This document shows positions 45,291-53,639 of a stretch of DNA of 64,000 bases, in pieces. The position numbers were made by a program, and so were the translations under genes. This DNA comes from Allokutzneria sp. A3M-2-11 16 (lineage in GTDB: Bacteria > Actinomycetota > Actinomycetes > Mycobacteriales > Pseudonocardiaceae): positions 62,001-126,000 of the forward strand of contig NZ_JANAVO010000009.1 of the NCBI RefSeq assembly GCF_024213555.1, given 5' to 3'. The notes beneath the pieces are model-generated. The model was given only the letters and a program-made list of their open reading frames with translations, ran no database searches and was not told the DNA's origin. Every line of letters starts with the position of its first letter. Position 1 is the stretch's first letter.

Positions 45291-45319
45291 TTGACGCGCC
45301 CGGAACCGTGGGCCAAGAT
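45291..45319 (+). promoter_or_regulatory. promoter of the leader-peptide element
   Basis: TTGACG (45291-45296), 17-nt spacer, CAAGAT (45314-45319), one of the best sigma-70-type promoters in the window. It is followed after 30 nt by a ribosome site and the 27-residue reading frame. Confidence 0.6.
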
Positions 45320-45349
45320 GAAATCAACGAACCGAACCGAGGAGCGGAC

Positions 45350-45433
45350 ATGACTGGCATGCGGGAGCGAGGGCAGCGCGACTGGCGACCGTCCGCGCTC
45401 TGGCCTCTGACCTGCGCCTACTCCCCACCATGA
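45350..45433 (+). CDS. 27-residue leader peptide candidate
   Basis: ATG 45350 with GAGGAG 5 nt upstream begins MTGMRERGQRDWRPSALW and ends in PP-stop at 45431-45433. It has two Trp codons and an Arg-Glu-Arg near the N-terminus, similar in layout to peptides that stall ribosomes. Its stop codon is inside the first hairpin (45429-45448) and a terminator follows. It is too short to be recognised by homology here. What it regulates is unclear, since only tRNA-type genes lie within 300 bp. Confidence 0.5.
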   Translation: MTGMRERGQRDWRPSALWPLTCAYSPP

Positions 45434-45448
45434 CCTGACCTGGTCATG
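45429..45448 (+). other. hairpin over the leader stop codon
   Basis: Stem CATGACC (45429-45435) / GGTCATG (45442-45448) with a 6-nt loop, covering the leader's stop codon. A ribosome stalled upstream or at the stop would alter it, as in attenuators. Confidence 0.5.
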
Positions 45449-45455
45449 ACACGGG

Positions 45456-45493
45456 AGCCGCCCATCGGGAAACCGATCCGGGCGGCTTTCTCT
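45456..45493 (+). terminator. intrinsic terminator after leader peptide
   Basis: Stem AGCCGCCC (45456-45463) with GGGCGGCT (45480-45487), extended by ATCGG/CCGAT around a GAAA loop and followed by TTTCTCT. It is the clearest Rho-independent terminator in the window. Confidence 0.75.
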
Positions 45494-45521
45494 ATTGAGC
45501 ACGCCCGGAATTCCTTTTCCT

Positions 45522-45591
45522 GCCGATGAGCTTTCGGAAGCGGAGCGGCCTCCAAAGCCGTTTCCCGGGGGTTCGAATCCCTCCATCGGTG
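45522..45591 (+). tRNA. tRNA-Trp-like (CCA anticodon), atypical D arm
   Basis: 70-nt cloverleaf: 7-bp acceptor GCCGATG/CATCGGT, anticodon stem GCGGC/GCCGT with loop CTCCAAA (CCA at 45552-45554), T stem GGGGG/CCCTC with TTCGAAT, discriminator G. The D arm is abnormal: U8 is missing, and the stem GCTT/AAGC closes a 4-nt loop TCGG. It may be a degenerate or specialised tRNA rather than a working one. Confidence 0.55.
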
Positions 45592-45595
45592 CTCT

Positions 45596-45669
45596 ACCCC
45601 CGTAGCTCAGCTGGACAGAGCGCCGCGCTACGAACGCGGAGGTCCCAGGTTCGAGTCCTGGCGGGGGTG
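45596..45669 (+). tRNA. tRNA-Arg (ACG)
   Basis: Canonical 74-nt cloverleaf: acceptor ACCCCCG/CGGGGGT, U8-A9, D stem GCTC/GAGC, anticodon stem CCGCG/CGCGG with loop CTACGAA (ACG), T stem CCAGG/CCTGG with TTCGAGT, discriminator G. CCA is not encoded. It reads CGN arginine codons after A34 deamination. Confidence 0.93.
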
Positions 45670-45706
45670 CTGGGCCGGAGCGCGCCTCGGGCGCTCCAGG
45701 CCCTCC

Positions 45707-45779
45707 CGGGTGCGAGGGGCATGGCGACCCCACCTGATTTGGGATCAGGAGTCACCGCGTTCGACTCGCGGGCATCCGA
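45707..45779 (+). tRNA. tRNA-Pro-like (TGG)
   Basis: 73-nt cloverleaf: acceptor CGGGTGC/GCATCCG (one G-T pair), positions 8-9 GA instead of the usual TA, D stem GGGG/CCCC with loop CATGGCGA, anticodon stem CCTGA/TCAGG with loop TTTGGGA (TGG), T stem CCGCG/CGCGG with TTCGACT, discriminator A as expected for proline. The missing U8 is unusual; it may be an extra or degenerate copy. Confidence 0.7.
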
Positions 45780-45894
45780 CTGCACACCCGTCCCACCAGC
45801 GCCGACGTGATCTTGAACGGCGTTGTCAGGGGTCGCCCGTACTGTCACCGGCGTTCCACCGACAAGGCGTGGAAGCCGGTGCACGGGAGATGGT

Positions 45895-46392
45895 GTGTTG
45901 TCAGAACATCGGGAGAGGTCGAGCACGGCGCGGGTCATCCCGCCCGCACGACCGCGCAAGCTCGCGAAGGTCCCGTTCGTCGAGCTGGCCGACGGGCGCC
46001 TGCAAGGCGTGGTGTCCAGCGGCTCGGACGTCGAACGCGTCTACGTCTCGTCGGTCGCGGCGGGCAACTACGAGTTCGCGTGCAGTACCAACAACAATCG
46101 CCCCTGCGGCGGAGCGTACGGCGCGTTCTGCAAGCACATCCGGTCGCTGATCAGCGAAGCGGTGGTGCAGTACGGCGCCGAGCGCGTCGGGCGTTACCTG
46201 AAAGTCGACGGCGAGGACGCGCAGAGCATCACCGCCGCGATGGACCTGACGAGCCCTGCGCAGGGCGGAAACACGGCGGCGGCACCGGTCTTCAGCCGGT
46301 TCCTGCACCACCTCGCCTACCTCGAACTCGCCCCGACAACGGCGCCGCTGCCGGAAATGCAGTGGTTCCCGCCGACCAGGGCGGTGGTGTGA
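45895..46392 (+). CDS. small SWIM-like zinc-finger protein of the MoxR-vWA operon
   Basis: A 165-residue protein. Near residues 65-85 it has C-x7-C-x7-C-K-H (CSTNNNRPCGGAYGAFCKH), a variant of the SWIM zinc finger ending in CxH. SWIM domains bind DNA or protein partners. GTG 45895 follows GGGAGA by 4 nt. Its stop shares one base with the next ATG (TGATG), so it opens a five-gene coupled operon. Alternative in-frame starts upstream (45823) would overlap nothing but look uncoded. Confidence 0.7.
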   Translation: MLSEHRERSSTARVIPPARPRKLAKVPFVELADGRLQGVVSSGSDVERVYVSSVAAGNYEFACSTNNNRPCGGAYGAFCKHIRSLISEAVVQYGAERVGRYLKVDGEDAQSITAAMDLTSPAQGGNTAAAPVFSRFLHHLAYLELAPTTAPLPEMQWFPPTRAVV

Positions 46393-47759
46393 TGCGCGCC
46401 GACCTGCTCGTTGAAACCGTTGCGGGACTTGACGAAGCCCTCGGTGTGGTCGATGCGTTCGACCGGGCGCTCGTCGCCGGGCTCCTCCGTCCCCAAGCCG
46501 ACGGCCTGTTCGAACTCGCGGACGCCGTCGCGGGCACACCGCTGGCCGCGCGGGTCGCCGAGGCCGCTGAGAAAGCCGCCGCCGGAGCCGCGGGTGAGGA
46601 GCACTTCGTCGCGCTGGCCGCCGCCCGCACCGCGCTGCTCGGCTCCGTGCACGACGCGCTGGTGCTCCGCGTCGAGGAAGCGACCGGGAGGGCTCGCGGC
46701 GAGGAGCCGCCCCAGGTCGTCGGTGACCGGTCGGCGGTGAATCTGCTTGCCGCGGCACGATCCTGGCTCGCCGACCTGGCGCGGTCGGGGTGGCGGGGCA
46801 TCGACCACGACGTGGTCTCCGGAGCGGACCAGGTGATCTCCGCGATGCTGAAGGAGCCCGGATTACGCCGTCTGGCAACGCTTCTCGACGGTTTCGTGGC
46901 CGAACTCGCGGCGTCCTGCCCCGGCGCGTCCCTGGACCGCGTGCCGGAGCGCCGCTGGGCGGACCTGTGGTCGCGCGCGATGCTGCTGACGCAGCCGGGT
47001 GCCGCAGACGTGTCGCCGACCGCGACGGCCACGGGGCGCCTGCTGCCGCTCGGCGTCGACGTGCACGAACACCCCACCGCCGCGCAGGCCCAGGTCCACG
47101 CGGTGTTCGAGCCCGAGGACGGGAGCACGCCCCGGCTGGTGCGGGCGAGCGTCTCGGTACCCAAGCCGGACACGATCCTCGGGGCGGGCATCTGGCAGCT
47201 GCTCCGCCCGCACATGTCGCTGCTGGCGGCGATCAGCGAGGGGCGCTCGATGACGCTGACCCAGATGCCGATCACCGCGGAGGGCGACCTCATCTGGAAC
47301 GACGAGCAGGCGCGCCAGGGCGAGCCCGCGGACGCCTTCACCACCGCCAGGGTCGCACTGCCCACGGCGACGACTCCGGTCACGGCCGCACTCGACCGGC
47401 ACCCGGCGCGCATCGCCGTGCCCGTCTTCCTCGAAGGCTATTCGTCCACAAAGGACACATTCACGCTGGCCGGTCAGAACCTGGCCGTGGACACCGATCG
47501 CGTGCCGGTCGCCGGACCGCTCACCCCGGAGGCGGTGGCGGCGTCGAGCGCCTGCATCGGCCTGCTCCGCTGGGACGCCGGGGTGTTCAGCGTCCAGCCG
47601 CTCGCCGTCGAGACCACCGTGCGGAAGAAGGCGGTCGCCGTCCACGCCGGCGCGTGGGCCGGGGGCACGACCGACAAAGCCGGTGCCAAGGCGGAGAAAG
47701 CCGCCACCGACGCCGCGGCCCTGCTGCGCGAGCGGGCCGGAAGGTTGCTGCGGAGATGA
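46392..47759 (+). CDS. unknown 455-residue protein of the MoxR-vWA operon
   Basis: No family recognised. The N-terminal ~190 residues are helical and alanine-rich (AARVAEAAEKAAAGAAGEEH, LAAARSWLADLARSGWRG); the middle and C-terminal parts have beta-rich segments (RLLPLGVDVHEHP, LVRASVSVPKPDTILG) and an Ala/Lys tail. It has no membrane segment or catalytic motif that I can name. Coupled to both neighbours (TGATG, ATGA), so it probably works in the same complex as the vWA protein and ATPase, perhaps as substrate adaptor. Confidence 0.75.
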   Translation: MRADLLVETVAGLDEALGVVDAFDRALVAGLLRPQADGLFELADAVAGTPLAARVAEAAEKAAAGAAGEEHFVALAAARTALLGSVHDALVLRVEEATGRARGEEPPQVVGDRSAVNLLAAARSWLADLARSGWRGIDHDVVSGADQVISAMLKEPGLRRLATLLDGFVAELAASCPGASLDRVPERRWADLWSRAMLLTQPGAADVSPTATATGRLLPLGVDVHEHPTAAQAQVHAVFEPEDGSTPRLVRASVSVPKPDTILGAGIWQLLRPHMSLLAAISEGRSMTLTQMPITAEGDLIWNDEQARQGEPADAFTTARVALPTATTPVTAALDRHPARIAVPVFLEGYSSTKDTFTLAGQNLAVDTDRVPVAGPLTPEAVAASSACIGLLRWDAGVFSVQPLAVETTVRKKAVAVHAGAWAGGTTDKAGAKAEKAATDAAALLRERAGRLLRR

Positions 47760-49057
47760 CCCATCACGACAACCGCCGCCAGGTCCTGTACTGGCGGCTG
47801 CTGGCCCGGCTCTTCGACCACGAGGAACAGGCGGCGCTGGAGTCGTCGAGCCTCGCCGTCGTCGAGGACATCGGGCTGCCGTCCACCCTGCTGGACCCGC
47901 AGGTGTCGGTGGACTCGGTGGTGCAGCGGCACCCCGAACTGGCCGCCGAGCTCGACGACCTGATGACCCCGGACCCCGACGAGAACCGGGACCGCGCAAC
48001 GGAAGTACGCCGCGCCGCGCTGGTGTCGAAGGTGCTGCTGAACGTCTTCACCGCCGGTTCCGGCTCGGTCACGGCGGGGCAGCTGGCGCGCTGGCAGGCC
48101 GACGCGGGCTGGCTGGAGCGCGCGCTCGGCCACGAGCCGGGGGACCTGCGCGCCGGTCGCGGCTCCTCCCCCGGGCTGGACCTCGGTTCCCTGGAGGCCG
48201 ACCTCGTCAAGCGCATGCGGCTGCGCGAGGTGCTGGCCGACCCCTCGCTCGCCGCGCAGCTCACCCCGAGCATGTCGCTGATCGAACAACTGTTGCGGGA
48301 CAAGGACAATCTCTCCGGTGTGGCGCTGACCAACGCCAAGAACCTGATCCGCCGCTTCGTCGACGAGGTCGCCGAGGTGCTGCGCACGCAGGTGGCGAAG
48401 GCGAGCGTGGGCGAACTGGACCGCTCCGTCCCGCCCAAGCGCGTGTTCCGCAACCTCGACCTCGACCGCACGATCTGGAAGAACCTCACCAACTGGAGCC
48501 CGGAGGAGGAGCGGCTCTACGTCGACCGCCTCTACTACCGGCACACCTCCCGCAAGACCACGCCGCAGCGGCTGATCGTGGTCGTCGACCAGTCGGGTTC
48601 GATGGTCGACTCGATGGTGAACTGCACCATCCTGGCATCGATCTTCGCCGGGCTGCCCAGGGTGGACGTGCACCTGATCGCCTACGACACCCGGGCGCTG
48701 GACCTCACGCCGTGGGTGCGCGATCCGTTCGAGACCCTGTTGCGCACCAACCTCGGCGGCGGCAACGACGGCCCGGTCGCCATGGCCATGGCACGCCCGA
48801 AGATCACCGAGCCGCGGAACACCGTGATGGTGTGGATCTCGGACTTCTACGAGTTCGACCGCTCGCAGCCGCTGTTCGAGGGCATCGAGGCGGTGCACCG
48901 CTCCGGGGTCAAGTTCATCCCGGTCGGCTCGGTGACCAGCTCCGGCCGCCAGGAGGTCAACCCCTGGTTCCGGGAGCGGTTCAAGGCCCTGGGCACCCCG
49001 GTGATCTCCGGCCAGATCGACAAGCTCGTCCACGAACTCAAGACGTTGCTCACCTGA
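47756..49057 (+). CDS. vWA-domain protein
   Basis: A 433-residue cytosolic protein. The N-terminal ~265 residues are helical; a von Willebrand A domain spans ~270-433 with an intact MIDAS: DQSGS at residues 278-282, a Thr in LRTNLGGGND, and Asp in WISDF. vWA proteins beside MoxR ATPases serve as metal-dependent adaptors or inserters (as ViaA with RavA). Coupled by ATGA to the unknown gene upstream and followed by the ATPase 11 nt later. Confidence 0.9.
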   Translation: MTHHDNRRQVLYWRLLARLFDHEEQAALESSSLAVVEDIGLPSTLLDPQVSVDSVVQRHPELAAELDDLMTPDPDENRDRATEVRRAALVSKVLLNVFTAGSGSVTAGQLARWQADAGWLERALGHEPGDLRAGRGSSPGLDLGSLEADLVKRMRLREVLADPSLAAQLTPSMSLIEQLLRDKDNLSGVALTNAKNLIRRFVDEVAEVLRTQVAKASVGELDRSVPPKRVFRNLDLDRTIWKNLTNWSPEEERLYVDRLYYRHTSRKTTPQRLIVVVDQSGSMVDSMVNCTILASIFAGLPRVDVHLIAYDTRALDLTPWVRDPFETLLRTNLGGGNDGPVAMAMARPKITEPRNTVMVWISDFYEFDRSQPLFEGIEAVHRSGVKFIPVGSVTSSGRQEVNPWFRERFKALGTPVISGQIDKLVHELKTLLT

Positions 49058-49068
49058 GAAAGGCCGAC

Positions 49069-50196
49069 ATGTCCGACCTGTTGCGCGCCCCCGCCGAGCT
49101 CAAGTACGCCGAGGAGCTGGACTGGCTGGAGTCCATCGACGACAACCCCAAGCCGTTCGCCTGGCGGCTGTCCCCGAAGATGGTGCGGCTGTTCGTCCTG
49201 GGCTCGGAGCGCTCCGACGGCCTCGACCGGGAGATCCCGCAGAAGTGGTTCGGCGACCGGAGTTTCGTCGAGCGCTCCATCGTCACGCTGGCCTCCGACC
49301 GCGGCCTGCTGCTCATCGGTGACCCGGGGACCGGCAAGAGCTGGCTGGCCGAGCTGCTGGCCGCGGCGATCTCCCGCAACTCCACGCTGGTCGTGCAGGG
49401 CACCGCGGGCACCACCGAGGACCACATCAAGTACTCGTGGAACGTGTCCATGGTGATCGCCAAGGGCCAGTCGCGGGAGTCGATGATCCCGTCGCCGATC
49501 ATGACCGCGATGGAGACCGGGACGATCGGCCGGTTCGAGGAGCTGACCCGCTCCACCTCCGACGTGCAGGACGCGCTGATCTCCATCCTGTCCGAGAAGT
49601 ACATCTCCGTGCCGGAGCTGGACAGTGACAACCCGGACAGGGACAACATCGTCTTCGCCAAGCCCGGCTTCTCCGTGATCGCCACGGCGAACAGCCGCGA
49701 CCGCGGGGTCAACGACCTGTCCTCCGCGCTGAAGCGGCGCTTCAACTTCGTCCGCGTCCCGGTGGTGACGAACAAGAAGGCCGAGGCGGAGATCGTCCGC
49801 TTCCGCACCGAGGAACTGCTGCGCCGCCACCAGATCGAGCTGGACGTGCCGCCGACGCTGCTGGACGTGCTGTTGCGCAGCTTCGGCGATCTGCGCGCCT
49901 CGGCGGCCGCTGCGGGCAGCGACGACGAGAAGCTGGAGTCCGCGCTGTCCACCGCCGAACAGATCGGTGTGCTGGAGGACGCGATCCTGCACGGGGACTT
50001 CTTCGGTGATCGCACGCTGACCGCCCGCGCGCTCGCGTCCTCGCTCGTCGGCTCGCTGGCCCGGCGCGAACCGGAGGACCTGGCGATCCTCAACAAGTAC
50101 CTGCACGGCGTGGTCGAGCCGCGCAGCAAGGAGGAGGGCGGGGCCTGGCCGGAGTTCCTGGACGGCGGGCGCGACGCGATCGCCACCCTGTCATGA
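49069..50196 (+). CDS. MoxR-type AAA+ ATPase
   Basis: A 375-residue AAA+ protein. Walker A is GDPGTGKS (84-91), sensor-1 is VIATANSRDRG, and an Arg finger-like LKRRFNFV follows. The Walker B position reads GTIGRFEEL, with Glu-Glu in place of the usual Asp-Glu, a subfamily feature. It likely forms a hexamer that remodels a partner via the vWA protein. GAGAAAGG precedes the ATG; its stop overlaps the next gene (ATGA). Confidence 0.9.
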   Translation: MSDLLRAPAELKYAEELDWLESIDDNPKPFAWRLSPKMVRLFVLGSERSDGLDREIPQKWFGDRSFVERSIVTLASDRGLLLIGDPGTGKSWLAELLAAAISRNSTLVVQGTAGTTEDHIKYSWNVSMVIAKGQSRESMIPSPIMTAMETGTIGRFEELTRSTSDVQDALISILSEKYISVPELDSDNPDRDNIVFAKPGFSVIATANSRDRGVNDLSSALKRRFNFVRVPVVTNKKAEAEIVRFRTEELLRRHQIELDVPPTLLDVLLRSFGDLRASAAAAGSDDEKLESALSTAEQIGVLEDAILHGDFFGDRTLTARALASSLVGSLARREPEDLAILNKYLHGVVEPRSKEEGGAWPEFLDGGRDAIATLS

Positions 50197-52904
50197 GTTT
50201 CGACGCGCTGCGCGCCCAGCTGCGGGAGGCCGCGGCGGCGCTCGCCGACGGGCCCGACGCGCTGGAGGGCATCCTCCTGGGCATCGTGGACGACGTCGAC
50301 CACGCCGAGCGGGAGCCGCTGGAGATCTTCCCGGTCTGCCACCACTCCCCCGCCTCGGCCGTGGCGATGGCGCGGCGGCTGCGGCAGAAGCAGCCGAAGG
50401 TCGTCTACCTGGAGCTGTGCGAGGACATGGCTCCGCTGTTGACCGAACTGCGCAACTGCCGTCTTCCCGTTGCGGTGCAGGCGTTCGCGACCGAGGTCGA
50501 CGGGTTCCCGGCCGAGTGGGCGCCGCTGTCGGTGGTCGCGCCGATCACCGAGGCGTCGGCCGAGTACCAGGCGATCGCGTACGCGCTGGACACTCCCGGC
50601 GTCGAACTGGTCCTCGTCGACCGGTCCTCCGACCACGTGTTCCAGTGGGACGGACCCAAGCAGAACCCTGTTGACGCAGAAGAAGAATCGGCACTGCACG
50701 GCGACGCGGTCGGGGTGGAGATCGGCGACCTGCGGCCGCGGTTCGCCGAGCTGGAGGAGCACCTGCTGCACCACGGCCGCGTGCGGCACTGGTCGGAGTG
50801 GTGGCACCAGTACGTCGAGCTGCCGCTCGGCGACAGCGACCACGACACCTACCGGCAGGTGATGCTGTTGATCGGCAGCCTGTTCCGGCGGCTCGCCCCG
50901 GGAGACCCGCGGCGCGTGCGGATGGATGAGGACCGCGAGCGCTACATGTGGACCCGGATGCGTGAACACCTTGCCGCGCAAGGGATTGACGCCACCGACG
51001 CGCTCTACGTCTGTGGCGCGTTCCACGCGGTCAGCCGGGTCGCGGAGTTCGGCGTTCGCGGCAGCGACACCTTCGAGATCAGCCCGCGGAGCGCGAGCAC
51101 GTGGCAGTACGGCCTGATCCCGTCCAGCCACGCGGCGATCGAGGCGCAGTTCGGGCTCGCCTCCGGCTCGGTGTCGATCGCCGCGACGGAGTGGGCGAAG
51201 AACGTCAAGCGCACGCGCGTCCAACCGTTCCGGCTCGCCGGGCAGGCAGGGGCGAAGAAACCCCCGAAGCTGCCCGCGCCCGCACCGGCGACCGAGCCGG
51301 GCGACAAGCTCTCCGGCTTCCTGCGACGGCCCCCGGTCCTCGACCGGCTGGACGAGGCCGAGTTGCTGGGCTGGTCGGTGGAGATCGTGCGGGCCGCGCG
51401 GCGCAACGGCTACCTCGCCTCCACCGCCGACGCGATCGCGGTCTACGAGACCTCGATCCTGCTGGCCGGGATGCGTGACCGGGCGAAGCCGACGCCGTAC
51501 GACTTCCAGGACGCGGCGATCACCTGCATCGAGAAGGACGGCGTCCCCGGCCGCCGCGACGTCGGCCGCATCGTGGAGATCATGATGGGCGGCGACCGGA
51601 TCGGCCGGGTCGGCTACGACGCGCTGCCGCCGCTGGCCCGCGACGTGCACGACCGGCTCGCGCCGCTGAACCTCAAGCTCGACCAGCGCGGGGTGCGGCG
51701 GGCACTGCTGGACATCACCGCCGAGCCGGAGCTGAAGGCGTGCTCCGACGTGCTGTGGGTGCTGCGGTACCTGATGCCGCACGGCGCGGCGCGGCCGATC
51801 ATGGGCGAACGGCGGCTCGGTGAACGGCCGATCCAGGAGTCGTGGGACCTGGCGCTCGGCACTCACCAACGGGCGCTGATCGAGCTCGGCTACGAGGGCG
51901 TCAGCATCGAACAGGTGCTGGAGCAACGACTCCGCCGCACCGCGTACGACCCGCAGGCGACCGCCGCGACCGTTCTGAAGGCGGTCGAGGACGCGACGCT
52001 GTACCTGCGCGGTCAACGCCTCGCCGACGAGCTGGGCACGCGGGCCCTGGAAGTGCTCTCCACCGAACGCAGCGTCGACGGCGCCCCGGAGGTGCTGCGG
52101 CGGGCGCGGCGGTTGCTCGCGTACTACCGGACGAACGAACCCGTTCTGCCCCAATGGATCGAGTCCTTCGTCAAGGCCGGTTACGCGCACTACTGCACGC
52201 TGCTGCCGACCGCGTTCGCCGACGAGGACGCGACCGTGCACCAGGTGGCGGCGATGCTCGGCTTCCTGTTCAGCATGGAGAATTTGGCGCTGTCACTGGG
52301 ATGCGATCGCACGCAGCTGGAGTTGGCGTTCGCGCAGTCGCACCCTCGGGAGCCGCAGAAGGTGGCGCTTTTGTGGGGCGCGCAGGTGCACCTCGGCACG
52401 CTTTCCCGTGCGGAGCTGCGGGCGCGGTGTGCCGAGCTGCTCGGCAATCCGTTGGTGTTGCCCGCGTATCCGCGCTACCTCAGCGGCTTCGTGCACGCGC
52501 TGGAGGCGGTTCCGGGACTGGCCGACTTCGTCGTGGAGGCGGTGTCCACCGCGTTCCGGACGCTGCCCGACCCGGTGCTGCTGCCCTGGCTGCCGACGCT
52601 GATCAGCACGCTGCGCTCCGGTGGTGACGAGCTGGCCCCGCTGCTCATCCGGGAGGCCGGGCGGATCTTTCCCGGACGGCTCGCGGCGCTGGACGAGTGG
52701 GTGCCGCCGTGGCTGGCGCAGCCCGCCCCCCTGGTGAACCGGTCCGCGCGCCGGTCCGCGCAGCGCGCCACGCTGCTCGCCGCCCACCCCGCGACCTGCG
52801 ACGCGGTGGCGAGCCTGCTCGGGCTGGCCGGAACACCGACGGGCGCCGAGCTGGTCGGCCGTCATCCGGAGACGGCCGTCGCAGTGGAGGCGTTGCTGGG
52901 CTAA
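50193..52904 (+). CDS. DUF5682-like large protein
   Basis: A 903-residue protein. The N-terminal part (FPVCHHSPASAVAMARRL, residues ~46-63, then PKVVYLELCED) fits the DUF5682 family, often found beside MoxR-vWA genes; I see some resemblance to TraB/ChaN-type hydrolase folds with conserved His and Glu. The remaining ~550 residues are long helical repeats with no named domain. It is the last gene of the coupled operon and convergent with the next, overlapping its 3' end by 4 bp. Confidence 0.7.
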   Translation: MSFDALRAQLREAAAALADGPDALEGILLGIVDDVDHAEREPLEIFPVCHHSPASAVAMARRLRQKQPKVVYLELCEDMAPLLTELRNCRLPVAVQAFATEVDGFPAEWAPLSVVAPITEASAEYQAIAYALDTPGVELVLVDRSSDHVFQWDGPKQNPVDAEEESALHGDAVGVEIGDLRPRFAELEEHLLHHGRVRHWSEWWHQYVELPLGDSDHDTYRQVMLLIGSLFRRLAPGDPRRVRMDEDRERYMWTRMREHLAAQGIDATDALYVCGAFHAVSRVAEFGVRGSDTFEISPRSASTWQYGLIPSSHAAIEAQFGLASGSVSIAATEWAKNVKRTRVQPFRLAGQAGAKKPPKLPAPAPATEPGDKLSGFLRRPPVLDRLDEAELLGWSVEIVRAARRNGYLASTADAIAVYETSILLAGMRDRAKPTPYDFQDAAITCIEKDGVPGRRDVGRIVEIMMGGDRIGRVGYDALPPLARDVHDRLAPLNLKLDQRGVRRALLDITAEPELKACSDVLWVLRYLMPHGAARPIMGERRLGERPIQESWDLALGTHQRALIELGYEGVSIEQVLEQRLRRTAYDPQATAATVLKAVEDATLYLRGQRLADELGTRALEVLSTERSVDGAPEVLRRARRLLAYYRTNEPVLPQWIESFVKAGYAHYCTLLPTAFADEDATVHQVAAMLGFLFSMENLALSLGCDRTQLELAFAQSHPREPQKVALLWGAQVHLGTLSRAELRARCAELLGNPLVLPAYPRYLSGFVHALEAVPGLADFVVEAVSTAFRTLPDPVLLPWLPTLISTLRSGGDELAPLLIREAGRIFPGRLAALDEWVPPWLAQPAPLVNRSARRSAQRATLLAAHPATCDAVASLLGLAGTPTGAELVGRHPETAVAVEALLG

Positions 52905-53566
52905 CGGCTGATCTGGTCGTGGGCGTCGGCCAGCTCGTCCGCCCACGGGCTGTCGCAGTCGCGCTCGAACGCCGCCAACAACCGGTCCCGAGTGGACTCG
53001 CGGCACAACCACGCGGCGAGCGCTTCGTTCTGCCGACGAGCGCGGAAGGCGAAGTCGTTGACCAGCGAGGCGAGCTGCCGATCCGCCGCGACCCCGCCCG
53101 TGGCGTCCCAGGCGGTGAGGAACCGCTCGATGCCTTCGCCGGTGTGCGCGACAGCGTCCAGAAAGTCCGCCGCGCCGCCGAAAACGCCTGTCCGCGAAGG
53201 GAAATCGCTCAGCAGCGCGAGCCACACCGCGTCGAGGTACTGATCGACGGCCTGCTGCTCGGCCGGGGGCCAGGTGCGCCATTCCTCGTGCGCGAGCTTG
53301 CCCAGCACGATGCCCGGATCGAGGTCGTCCGCCTCGACCAAGGACCGGAACAGCACCGGCAGCAGGCTCTTCACGTCGTCCCGGTCACCGACGGTGTTGC
53401 CGAGCCGGATCGACAGCGAGAAGAGGTCGTGCTCGTCGACCGGCGTCTCGCCCGCGCAATGCGGGCACCCGTCGAGCACCGCGCGCCGCGGGTACGACGC
53501 GAAGGCGTGGCCGACGCGCTCCAGGGCTGCCGCGAGATCCTTCCGCACCTGCCCAGTTTCACACAT
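52901..53566 (-). CDS. unknown protein with CPHC metal-binding pair
   Basis: A 221-residue cytosolic, mostly helical protein. An N-terminal CPHCAGE pair suggests a zinc or iron site. I do not recognise a family. It is convergent with the DUF5682-like gene (4-bp overlap) and divergent from the MFS gene. The start is uncertain: ATG 53566 or GTG 53548, neither with a clear ribosome site. Confidence 0.6.
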   Translation of the reverse strand: MCETGQVRKDLAAALERVGHAFASYPRRAVLDGCPHCAGETPVDEHDLFSLSIRLGNTVGDRDDVKSLLPVLFRSLVEADDLDPGIVLGKLAHEEWRTWPPAEQQAVDQYLDAVWLALLSDFPSRTGVFGGAADFLDAVAHTGEGIERFLTAWDATGGVAADRQLASLVNDFAFRARRQNEALAAWLCRESTRDRLLAAFERDCDSPWADELADAHDQISR

Positions 53567-53639
53567 CCGCGCCAGTGGATCGCCGGTGTGCGCGTGCGCC
53601 GTTCGCCGCGTTGTCACGAACACGGTGCGCGGCAACACT

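Noticed and set aside
45350-45493. Classic trp-operon attenuator
   Set aside because: The two Trp codons are not adjacent and no trp gene follows, so only a general leader-peptide attenuator is claimed.
45522-45591. Selenocysteine or serine tRNA
   Set aside because: No long variable arm, 7-bp acceptor, and the anticodon reads CCA.
45526-45810. 94-residue plus-strand frame
   Set aside because: It runs through all three tRNA-type genes.
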